Assembly: GCA_039915945.1 (NCBI GenBank)
Contig: JBDSMH010000201.1
Coordinates: 1-8,130 of the forward strand
Length of the DNA stretch: 8,130 nucleotides
Source: DATLFA01 sp039915945
GTDB lineage: Bacteria > Actinomycetota > Acidimicrobiia > Acidimicrobiales > WLNW01
Direction: 5' to 3'
Positions 1 to 5,731 of this stretch are shown in pieces. The notes under the pieces were generated by a model. The model was given only the letters and a program-made list of their open reading frames with translations, did no database searches and was not told the DNA's origin. The position numbers and the translations under genes were made by a program. Positions within the stretch are counted from its first letter, which is position 1, and the number at the start of each line of letters is the position of its first letter.

Positions 1-2
1 GG

Positions 3-1265
3 AGGTGGGGATACAAATCGGTCATATTGGTGTTGTTCTGTGGCCTTGCGGCCGCGTCGTGCGGTGGCGACGACGGGGGCGAGGCGGCGCCGGCGACGGT
101 GCCCTCGACGACCGTCGCCGTTGCCACGACGAGCGCGGTCACCACAGCGGGTCCGACCACGAGCCGACAGCCCGATCCGTTCGTGGCCGAACAGGTCGTC
201 GCGGGCGACCAGCACGTCTGTGCGCTCACGTCCGACGGGTCGGCATATTGCTGGGGCTACAACGGCATGGGTCAACTCGGCGACGGCACCACCACTGATC
301 GCAAGGTGCCGACGCCCGTGTCGGGCACGACCAAGTTCACTCGCCTCGCCGCGGGGCGCTACTTCACCTGTGGGCTGACGAGTGCCGGCGCAACATGGTG
401 CTGGGGCGACAACTCCTCGGGCCAACTCGGCAATGGCGCCACCGGCGGCGGGTCGGCCTCGGCCAACAAGAGCGCGCCCGGCCTGGTGGTCGGCGGTGTA
501 GCGCTGCAGTCGATCGTGACCGGGCAGAATCACGTGTGCGGGCTCAACGCCGCCGGCGCCGCCTACTGCTGGGGTTCTTACCCGAGCGGTCAGCTGGGCA
601 ACGCGTTGGGCGCCAATCAAACGGAGCCCGGAAAATCCGCGGTTGCGCTCGCGCTCAAGACGTTGGCGCTCGGCGGCGACAACCACACGTGCGGGCTCGC
701 CATCCCCGACGGCACGCCATGGTGCTGGGGCAACAACACCTTCGGTCAACTGGGCGACGGCAAGAAGAGCAACGCCGGTCAGAATCAACCGTCCACCGTC
801 ACTGGCGGTCTCAAGTTCACGGCGCTCGCCCTCGGTCGCACGTACACCTGTGGGTTGGTCGCCGACGGCTCGGCCTACTGCTGGGGCAGCAATACGCAAG
901 GTCAGCTCGGCGACGGCACCGTCGACGAGCGCCTCGCGCCGGTCAAGGCGGCGCCCGCGCTGAAGTTCGCTTCGTTGACCGCCGGCGACAGCCAGACGTG
1001 CGGGGTGACCGCCGACGGCGCGGCCCACTGCTGGGGCAGCAATGCATTCGGCCAACTCGGCAACGGCACCTCGGGCGGCCAGCAGACCTCTGCGGTCGCC
1101 GTCTCCGGCGGCGTCAAGTTCGCCAGCCTGAGCGCCGGTGAAGAATTCACCTGCGGGGTGGCCACCGACAAGACGGTGTACTGCTGGGGTTCCAACCGCG
1201 TCGGGTGGCTCGGCGACGGCACCGATGTGGCGCGGACCGCTCCCACCAAGGTCAAGAAGCCTTGA
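3..1265 (+). CDS. RCC1-repeat (beta-propeller) lipoprotein, 5' end probably beyond window
   Basis: This is a predicted surface lipoprotein built of seven RCC1-type repeats, expected to fold as a seven-bladed propeller; its ligand is unknown. The only start codon in the window is TTG at 27, which gives 412 residues. That start would leave an 11-residue leader with no basic residue and no well-placed ribosome site. The frame is open to base 3 and adds R-W-G-Y-K-S-V-I, a plausible charged n-region, so translation probably begins a few codons off-window. Counting from the TTG, a lipobox-like L-A-A-A-S-C places the lipid-modified cysteine at residue 12. A GGDDGG stretch and a Thr/Ala/Pro/Ser-rich linker (about 20-50) follow, then the repeats (57-398). 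Each repeat carries H/Y/F-x-C-(G/A)-(L/V), 9-10 residues, CWG, and usually GQLG(D/N)G. The RCC1 call is strong; the role is not known. The stop overlaps the next gene's start. Confidence 0.88.
   Translation, partial: RWGYKSVILVLFCGLAAASCGGDDGGEAAPATVPSTTVAVATTSAVTTAGPTTSRQPDPFVAEQVVAGDQHVCALTSDGSAYCWGYNGMGQLGDGTTTDRKVPTPVSGTTKFTRLAAGRYFTCGLTSAGATWCWGDNSSGQLGNGATGGGSASANKSAPGLVVGGVALQSIVTGQNHVCGLNAAGAAYCWGSYPSGQLGNALGANQTEPGKSAVALALKTLALGGDNHTCGLAIPDGTPWCWGNNTFGQLGDGKKSNAGQNQPSTVTGGLKFTALALGRTYTCGLVADGSAYCWGSNTQGQLGDGTVDERLAPVKAAPALKFASLTAGDSQTCGVTADGAAHCWGSNAFGQLGNGTSGGQQTSAVAVSGGVKFASLSAGEEFTCGVATDKTVYCWGSNRVGWLGDGTDVARTAPTKVKKP
195..1220 (+). repeat. Seven tandem RCC1-type coding repeats
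   Basis: The conserved cores lie at about 195-287, 345-437, 513-602, 663-761, 825-917, 975-1067 and 1128-1220, separated by spacers of variable length. At protein level each unit has a cysteine, a short turn usually containing DG or AG, then CWG and Q-L-G. That gives two cysteines per unit and fourteen in total. The nucleotide similarity is partial and coding-driven; the best matched pair is units 5 and 6, which share the string CTGGGGCAGCAAT. Unit 3 lacks the final D/N-G step and unit 7 has GWLG in place of GQLG. Confidence 0.85.
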
Positions 1266-1606
1266 TCTACCACTTGGCGCTCGCCGCCGATTGGTCGCAG
1301 GCACAGGCCGGCGGGGGCGAGTATCGAGTGTCGAGCATCGGCCACCTACTCAGTGACGTCGGCTTCATTCACTGTTCGTTCGAGAATCAACTGCGGCGAG
1401 TCGCGGACGCGTACTACCGAGGCCGGACCGACGTCGTGTTGTTGTCGATCGACGAATCGAAGTTGACCTCTCCGGTACGCGAAGAGAACACCGAGGGTGG
1501 CACGGAGCTGTACCCGCACATCTACGGGCCGATGAACGCCGACGCCGTCGTTTCGGTACGACCCCTCGCGCCGAACCCCGACGGAACGCTCGCCATCGAG
1601 TTGTGA
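1262..1606 (+). CDS. DUF952 family protein
   Basis: This 114-residue protein matches the DUF952 family in length and in its conserved blocks: I-Y-H-L-A at 2-6, a G-E-Y-R-V-S segment at 19-24, G-F-I-H-C-S at 34-39, and P-H-I-Y-G-P at 85-90 followed by V-V-S-V-R-P-L. The biochemical role is not established. I recall a proposed relationship of this fold to ADP-ribosyltransferases, in which the conserved histidines (4, 37, 86) and tyrosine 88 would be of interest, but I cannot verify that here. The start is the TTG at 1262, because the family normally opens with (M)IYH. It shares the bases TTGA with the stop of the RCC1 gene, so translation is probably coupled. A weak purine-rich stretch (AAGGTCAAGAAG) precedes it. 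No signal peptide is visible. The gene ends 4 bp from the end of the convergent dodecin gene. Confidence 0.85.
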   Translation: MIYHLALAADWSQAQAGGGEYRVSSIGHLLSDVGFIHCSFENQLRRVADAYYRGRTDVVLLSIDESKLTSPVREENTEGGTELYPHIYGPMNADAVVSVRPLAPNPDGTLAIEL

Positions 1607-1610
1607 CGAT

Positions 1611-1820
1611 TCAGTCGTCGATGCGGAAGCCCAGCTTCATCGTCACCTGATAGTGGCCGATGGCGCCGTCGACGAGGTGGCCCCGAACGCCGATCACCTC
1701 GAACCAATCGAGATTGCGCAGCGTCTGTGCTGCTTTGTTGACCCCGTTGCGAATGGCATCGTCGACACCTGTCGTCGACGTCCCCACGATCTCGGTGACC
1801 TTGTACGTATTGTCGGGCAT
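1611..1820 (-). CDS. Dodecin family flavin-binding protein
   Basis: This 69-residue protein is full length for dodecins, small proteins that assemble into hollow dodecamers and bind flavins, thought to store or buffer FMN, riboflavin or degradation products in the cytoplasm. Recognisable blocks are T-Y-K-V-T-E-I-V-G-T-S at 5-15, G-V-D-D-A-I at 18-23, L-D-W-F-E-V at 37-42, G-H-L-V-D-G at 47-52 and Y-Q-V-T-M-K-L-G-F at 57-65. Trp39 and Gln58 correspond to the tryptophan and glutamine that contact the isoalloxazine ring in characterised dodecins, so flavin binding is likely retained. The pattern is close to the mycobacterial type. The ATG at 1818-1820 has a good GGAGGT ribosome site 5 nt upstream. 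The gene is convergent with DUF952 and divergent from the beta-helix gene, so it is probably monocistronic. Confidence 0.93.
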   Translation of the reverse strand: MPDNTYKVTEIVGTSTTGVDDAIRNGVNKAAQTLRNLDWFEVIGVRGHLVDGAIGHYQVTMKLGFRIDD

Positions 1821-1821
1821 T

Positions 1822-1847
1822 GGTGACCTCCACCTCGTTGGGTCACC
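1822..1847. repeat. 7-bp inverted repeat GGTGACC-N12-GGTCACC upstream of dodecin
   Basis: The arms at 1822-1828 and 1841-1847 are perfect reverse complements separated by 12 bases. One arm covers the start-proximal half of the dodecin Shine-Dalgarno and the other overlaps the candidate -10 box. A further direct copy of GGTGACC occurs at 1794-1800, within the dodecin coding region. This could be an operator, or an mRNA hairpin that hides the ribosome site, or chance in GC-rich DNA; the sequence alone does not decide. Confidence 0.4.
1826..1831 (-). promoter_or_regulatory. Ribosome binding site of the dodecin gene
   Basis: GGAGGT on the minus strand, 5 nt before the dodecin ATG, is a near-perfect Shine-Dalgarno and fixes the start. 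It partly overlaps one arm of the inverted repeat at 1822-1847. Confidence 0.8.
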
Positions 1848-1850
1848 CTA
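1845..1850 (-). promoter_or_regulatory. Candidate -10 box for the dodecin gene
   Basis: TAGGGT on the minus strand fits the actinobacterial TANNNT -10 pattern and would put the transcript start about 17-20 nt before the ATG, leaving just room for the Shine-Dalgarno. A weak TTTCCC lies 18 bp upstream in the -35 position. I saw no better candidate in the 92-bp divergent gap. Confidence 0.3.
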
Positions 1851-1912
1851 TGCCCACGTGAAGGGCGGGGGAAACGGCGGGTGGCGCGGCGGCGGGTGCG
1901 CCGTCTGCTCAA

Positions 1913-3400
1913 ATGGCGCTCATCCCCTCACTGCTGATGCGTTCTCTTCGCCTGCCGCTCGTGCGGCTGGTTCTCGCCCTTGGCGTCGTCATGATGCTGT
2001 TCGTTGCCGCGGGCGCGTTCCTCGTCTATCGCGATCGCCACCGTCCGGCGCCACCGATTCCTCCGTCGGCGAACGCGGTCACGCCCGGAACGTTTCGCGT
2101 CGACGGCCCCGCCACGTTTCCCAGTGCGGCGTGTGCCGACACGTCGCGAGGCCTTTTCGTGTCGAACACCGGCGACGACAGCGCGCCGGGAACGGTGGCC
2201 CAACCCTTTCGCACGATCGAAGCCGGCCTGAAGCGACTGGTGCGCGGACAGACACTGTTCATCCGCGCCGGCAAGTACTACAACCGCGTGCCCGACGGTG
2301 CGAGCGACTCGTTGCTCGTGGTGCTCCAGCGGGGCACCGGCGTCGCCGCCGATCAATGGCTCACCGTGTGCGGTTATCCGGGCGAGCGACCACAGCTGTT
2401 TGCGAACGACACCGATGTCGGTGCGGTGCTGATCGAGGCGACCGATCGCGTGCACATCGAGGGGCTCGAACTCATCGGCGCCTCTGACGGGCTGCAGGTA
2501 GCGCCGAGTCGCGGCGGCGATGCCAAAGGCGTGTGGATCGGGCACTACCCGTATCTCGAGAGCGAGGCCCGGCATGTGCGCGTGTGGAACAACTGGATTC
2601 ACGGTTTCGGAGCGTCGGGGATCCAGACGAACCTCTCGAACGACATCGACATCCGGGGCAATCACATCTGGGACAACGCGCATTGGTCAGATTTTGCGAC
2701 CTCGGGGATCTCGATTTTTCATCCCGCGGCGCGCGCTGCCGGCAGCGTCGACCCGTATGGCGTCTACATCGTCGGCAACCTCATCTGGAACAACTACATG
2801 GACGACAGCCTCTACGACCCGAAGAATCCGAACGGGCTGACCGACGGCAACTGCATCATCGTCGACCAGAACGGCCATTACACCGATCGGTCACGCACGA
2901 GGACGTTGATACGCAACAACGTCTGCGCCGACAACGGCGGCCCCGGTGTCGCGATGACGCGTTCGCAGAACGCGGAGATCGTGGACAACACGTTCTACTT
3001 CGACAACAAGACGAGTAAGCGAACAGTGGTCGACCACGGCGAGTTCATGTGCCAGGGCATGAGCGGGTATCAGAAGATCGACTATCCGCCCGTGCCGGGC
3101 GACGATGCCGGCGACGAGTTCTACACACCGTGCGTAGACGTCGTCTTCCGGGACAACGTGGTCGTCGGGCGACCGGATCGCAAGCACTTGTTCCAGCACT
3201 TCAACCGATGGCGCGTCGAGTTCGGGGGCAACGTGTGGGTCAAGGACGGCTTCGCCGCGCCGAGCCCCGAGGACACCGCGCTGGCGGGGGGCGCGGCGGT
3301 GCTGCGCCGGCCCGATATCGCCGACCCGAGGACGGCCGACTGGACCGCGGTCGGGCCCGCCGAGGGCAAGGGCGCGGCTTGGCCCCTCGACACGCGCTGA
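1913..3400 (+). CDS. Membrane-anchored right-handed parallel beta-helix protein (pectate lyase-like/DUF1565-like)
   Basis: This 495-residue protein is predicted to be exported and tethered by an N-terminal hydrophobic segment (about 15-38) that follows Arg10 and Arg13 and is followed by a basic Y-R-D-R-H-R. No signal-peptidase site stands out. A Pro-rich linker leads to an opening typical of extracellular beta-helix proteins: V-S-N-T-G-D-D-S-A-P-G-T (83-94), Q-P-F-R-T-I-E-A (97-104), then G-Q-T-L-F-I-R-A-G-K-Y (112-122). Repeated coils carry an asparagine ladder (N227, N250, N289, N336, N359, N415, N440), often as N-x-I-W or N-x-I-H. Such folds occur in polysaccharide lyases, hydrolases and epimerases. 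I cannot assign a substrate or catalytic residues. Six cysteines (74, 153, 314, 338, 380, 407) could form disulfides outside the cell. The ATG at 1913 has no clear ribosome site; Met9 (1937) is an alternative start. Confidence 0.8.
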   Translation: MALIPSLLMRSLRLPLVRLVLALGVVMMLFVAAGAFLVYRDRHRPAPPIPPSANAVTPGTFRVDGPATFPSAACADTSRGLFVSNTGDDSAPGTVAQPFRTIEAGLKRLVRGQTLFIRAGKYYNRVPDGASDSLLVVLQRGTGVAADQWLTVCGYPGERPQLFANDTDVGAVLIEATDRVHIEGLELIGASDGLQVAPSRGGDAKGVWIGHYPYLESEARHVRVWNNWIHGFGASGIQTNLSNDIDIRGNHIWDNAHWSDFATSGISIFHPAARAAGSVDPYGVYIVGNLIWNNYMDDSLYDPKNPNGLTDGNCIIVDQNGHYTDRSRTRTLIRNNVCADNGGPGVAMTRSQNAEIVDNTFYFDNKTSKRTVVDHGEFMCQGMSGYQKIDYPPVPGDDAGDEFYTPCVDVVFRDNVVVGRPDRKHLFQHFNRWRVEFGGNVWVKDGFAAPSPEDTALAGGAAVLRRPDIADPRTADWTAVGPAEGKGAAWPLDTR

Positions 3401-3405
3401 CGGCG

Positions 3406-3411
3406 TAGCCT
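3406..3411 (+). promoter_or_regulatory. Candidate -10 box for a leaderless aminotransferase transcript
   Basis: TAGCCT fits TANNNT and ends 6 nt before the ATG at 3418, so transcription would begin at or next to the start codon. The 17-bp gap has no Shine-Dalgarno, which fits a leaderless mRNA. No convincing -35 box is seen, as it would lie in the end of the beta-helix gene. Confidence 0.35.
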
Positions 3412-3417
3412 CGCTGC

Positions 3418-4716
3418 ATGTCCAACGAACTGACGACACGCCACCGCAAGGTGATGCCGGCATGGCAGGTGCTCTATTACGAGGAGCCGATCGAGCTCGT
3501 GTCCGGCGAAGGGCGCTACGTGGTCGATCGCGACGGCCGGCGCTATCTCGATTTCTTCGGCGGCATCCTCACGACCAGCGTCGGTCACAGCATCCCCGAA
3601 GTGGTCGAAGCCATCCGCGAGCAGGCGGCCAAGCTTCTCCACGCATCGACGTTGTATCTCGCCGAGCCCATGGTGCGCCTCGCCGAACGCATCGCGTCGT
3701 TGTCGACGATTCCTGACGCGCGAGTGTTCTTCACCACGTCGGGCACCGAGGCCAACGACGCGGCGTTGTTGATGGCAACGTCGTTCCGCCAGTCGAATCA
3801 GGTGCTGGCGTTTCGCCACAGTTATCACGGACGTTCGTTTTCGACGATGGCCATCACTGGCAACCGCGCGTGGTCGGCGTCGAGCCTGAGTGGGCTCGCG
3901 GTCAGCTATGTGCAGAGCGGCTACCGACTGCGCAGCCCCTTTTCCAAGCTTCCCGACGACGAGTACATCGCGGCATGCGCCCAAGACCTACGTGACGTGA
4001 TCGACACCACGACCTCGGGCGATGTTGCGTGCATGATCGCGGAGCCGATCCAAGGTGTCGGTGGCTTTGCGACACCGCCCGACGGGTTCTTCGGTGCGAT
4101 GAAAGAAGTGCTCGATCGTCACGGCATCCTCTTGATCAGCGACGAGGTGCAGACCGGTTGGGGTCGTACCGGCGAGCATTTCTGGGGTTTTCAGGCGCAC
4201 GGCATCGTTCCCGACGTGATCACCTTCGCCAAAGGCATTGCCAACGGGCTACCGCTGGGGGGTGTCATCGCCCGCCCCGACGTGATGAACGCGATCCACG
4301 CCAACTCGATCTCGACCTTCGGCGGCAACCCGGTCGCGGTCGCCGCCGCCGACGCCACGTTGAGTTACATCCTCGACCACGACCTGCAGGCCAATGCTTT
4401 GGCGCGCGGCGAGTACTTGCGCGATCGGCTCACACCCGTGGTGGCGCGTTGCCCGTGGATCGCCGAACTGCGGGGCAAGGGCTTGATGCTGGCGCTCGAA
4501 ACAGTGGTCCCCGGTTCGATCGAGCCGGACTCGGCGGCCGTAGGTGCGTTGCACGAAGCAGCTAAGCGGCTGGGGCTGTTGATCGGTAAGGGCGGGCTCT
4601 ACGGCAACGTGTTGCGCATCGCGCCGCCGCTGTCGGTCACTCAGCACGAAGTCGAAGAGGCGGCTGACATCCTGATCGCCGCCATCGACGAAGTCGAAGC
4701 CGCGAGATGCGCGTAG
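3418..4716 (+). CDS. Class III PLP-dependent aminotransferase (AGXT2/4-aminobutyrate transaminase-like)
   Basis: This 432-residue cytoplasmic enzyme moves an amino group from an amine or omega-amino acid to a 2-oxo acid using pyridoxal phosphate. Visible landmarks are Y-L-D-F-F-G-G-I (43-50), the phosphate-binding S-G-T-E-A-N-D (108-114), S-Y-H-G-R-S (135-140), E209 in A-E-P-I-Q-G, the cofactor aspartate D242 in S-D-E-V-Q-T-G-W-G-R-T-G, the Schiff-base lysine K272 in F-A-K-G-I-A-N-G-L-P-L-G-G, S-T-F-G-G-N-P (299-305) and L-R-I-A-P-P-L (399-405). All key residues are present and the length is normal. The G-G-I-L-T-T-S-V-G-H segment resembles the alanine-glyoxylate aminotransferase 2-like group more than ornithine transaminases, but the substrate cannot be fixed from sequence. 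The ATG at 3418 is 17 bp after the beta-helix stop. The end overlaps the oxidoreductase start by 10 bp. Confidence 0.93.
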   Translation: MSNELTTRHRKVMPAWQVLYYEEPIELVSGEGRYVVDRDGRRYLDFFGGILTTSVGHSIPEVVEAIREQAAKLLHASTLYLAEPMVRLAERIASLSTIPDARVFFTTSGTEANDAALLMATSFRQSNQVLAFRHSYHGRSFSTMAITGNRAWSASSLSGLAVSYVQSGYRLRSPFSKLPDDEYIAACAQDLRDVIDTTTSGDVACMIAEPIQGVGGFATPPDGFFGAMKEVLDRHGILLISDEVQTGWGRTGEHFWGFQAHGIVPDVITFAKGIANGLPLGGVIARPDVMNAIHANSISTFGGNPVAVAAADATLSYILDHDLQANALARGEYLRDRLTPVVARCPWIAELRGKGLMLALETVVPGSIEPDSAAVGALHEAAKRLGLLIGKGGLYGNVLRIAPPLSVTQHEVEEAADILIAAIDEVEAARCA

Positions 4717-5666
4717 GCGTTTTCGTCAGCGAGACGTGGGGCGCGCCCTCTACCGTCGCGCAAGTGCAGGCGCGCGCCGCAGAGGCCGAGCAGCTCGGGT
4801 TCGCGAGCGCCTGGACGCCGTACCTTCCGTGGTCGGTCGACGCGTTGGCCGCCATTCAGGCGGCCGCTGAGGTCACCGATCGCATCGAGCTCGGCACGGC
4901 CGTGGTCCCGACGTATCTGTTCCACCCGCTCGCGCTGGCGCGCACCGCGGCCACGGTGTTCGACGCGACTGGCGGTCGCCTCACGCTCGGCATCGGGCCG
5001 TCGCAGCCGATGGTGATCGAGTCGATGCACGGCATCCCTTTCACCAAACCGGCGTTGCACACGCGGGAGTACCTAGAAGTGTTGCGCACGGCGATGTCGG
5101 GGGCGGCGAGAGTCGAGCACCGCGGCGAGCTCTATCAGGTGGCGTCGATGTTCGGTGTGCCGTCCGATCGCGACAAGGCCGCCATGCCCATCCTCGTCGG
5201 CGCACTCGGCGCGTTGATGTTGCGGGTCGCCGGTGAACTGGCCGACGGCACCATCGCGACATCGTGCGACGAAGCTGCGATCGAACGCGTCATCGTTCCC
5301 GGCGTGACCGCCGCCGCGGCGTCTGCCGGTCGGGGCGCGCCGCGGGTCGGTACGGTGCTGGCGATCTGCGTGAGTGGTGCCGATCAACTCGATGCTGCCC
5401 GTGAGCAGATGTACGCGCACTTCTCGACCTACGAGCGCATCCCGCGCTACGCCCGCATGCTTTCGCTCGGCAACAAAGAGCGGATGGGCGACGTGCACGT
5501 CGTCGGTGACGAGGCGACGGTGCGGGCGAGGCTGCGGGCGTTCCGCGATGCCGGGTTGACCGACCTGCTGGCCGCTCCGTTCGTTCCCCAGCCGGCAAAC
5601 GATACCGAAGCCGCCCGTCGCCCGACCCTCGAGCTACTGGCCGACATCGCCTCGCGCGGCTTCTGA
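4707..5666 (+). CDS. Luciferase-like (LLM class) F420-dependent oxidoreductase, MSMEG_4879-like
   Basis: This 319-residue protein is a TIM-barrel oxidoreductase of the bacterial luciferase-like superfamily, which uses coenzyme F420 or FMN. It opens M-R-V-G-V-F and has A-E-A-E-Q-L-G-F-A-S-A-W (25-36), R-I-E-L-G-T-A-V-V-P-T (59-69) followed by H-P (73-74), G-R-L-T-L-G-I-G-P-S-Q (90-100), H-T-R-E-Y-L-E (118-124), P-I-L-V-G-A-L-G (161-168) and R-V-A-G-E-L-A-D-G-T-I (173-183). This arrangement resembles the F420-dependent MSMEG_4879-like group, so F420 is favoured over FMN on family grounds; the substrate is unknown. The ATG lies inside the end of the aminotransferase gene (10-bp overlap, different frame) with only weak purine-rich sequence before it, so translation is probably coupled to the upstream gene. 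No signal peptide is seen. The stop is 65 bp from the end of the convergent downstream gene. Confidence 0.9.
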   Translation: MRVGVFVSETWGAPSTVAQVQARAAEAEQLGFASAWTPYLPWSVDALAAIQAAAEVTDRIELGTAVVPTYLFHPLALARTAATVFDATGGRLTLGIGPSQPMVIESMHGIPFTKPALHTREYLEVLRTAMSGAARVEHRGELYQVASMFGVPSDRDKAAMPILVGALGALMLRVAGELADGTIATSCDEAAIERVIVPGVTAAAASAGRGAPRVGTVLAICVSGADQLDAAREQMYAHFSTYERIPRYARMLSLGNKERMGDVHVVGDEATVRARLRAFRDAGLTDLLAAPFVPQPANDTEAARRPTLELLADIASRGF

Positions 5667-5695
5667 CTGCCGCCTTCAGCTACAAGCTCGTTTCC

Positions 5696-5731
5696 GCGGC
5701 GAAGCCGCCCATCCGTTGCGGCGGAGCCGCA
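5696..5731. terminator. Pair of short GC hairpins between convergent genes, possible terminator
   Basis: GCGGC-GAA-GCCGC (5696-5708) and TGCGGC-GGA-GCCGCA (5717-5731) are perfect short stem-loops with three-base loops, placed between two converging stops. The second directly abuts the stop of the minus-strand gene. Neither is followed by a T-run on either strand, so this is not a canonical intrinsic terminator. The similar arms (GCGGC/GCCGC) could also pair with each other. Confidence 0.35.

Noticed and set aside
395..1141. 248-codon open frame on the plus strand within the RCC1 gene
   Set aside because: It is the +1 frame of a repetitive high-GC gene, rich in Arg, with no family match; the RCC1 frame carries clear repeats.
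195..1220. CRISPR-like or non-coding tandem array
   Set aside because: The repetition is at protein level, with units of variable length and codon-level divergence, as expected for RCC1 repeats.
902..1345. 147-codon open frame on the minus strand across the RCC1 end and DUF952 start
   Set aside because: It lies opposite two well-supported genes and has no recognisable domain or ribosome site.
1660..2487. 275-codon open frame on the plus strand
   Set aside because: It runs antisense to dodecin and out of frame through the beta-helix gene, and is Arg-rich low-complexity sequence typical of a GC-rich shadow.
1928..2683. 251-codon minus-strand frame opposite the beta-helix gene
   Set aside because: It is entirely antisense to a coherent beta-helix coding frame and shows no motif.
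3121..3984. 287-codon minus-strand frame opposite the beta-helix and aminotransferase genes
   Set aside because: It spans the junction of two real genes on the other strand and has no domain; high GC keeps shadow frames open.
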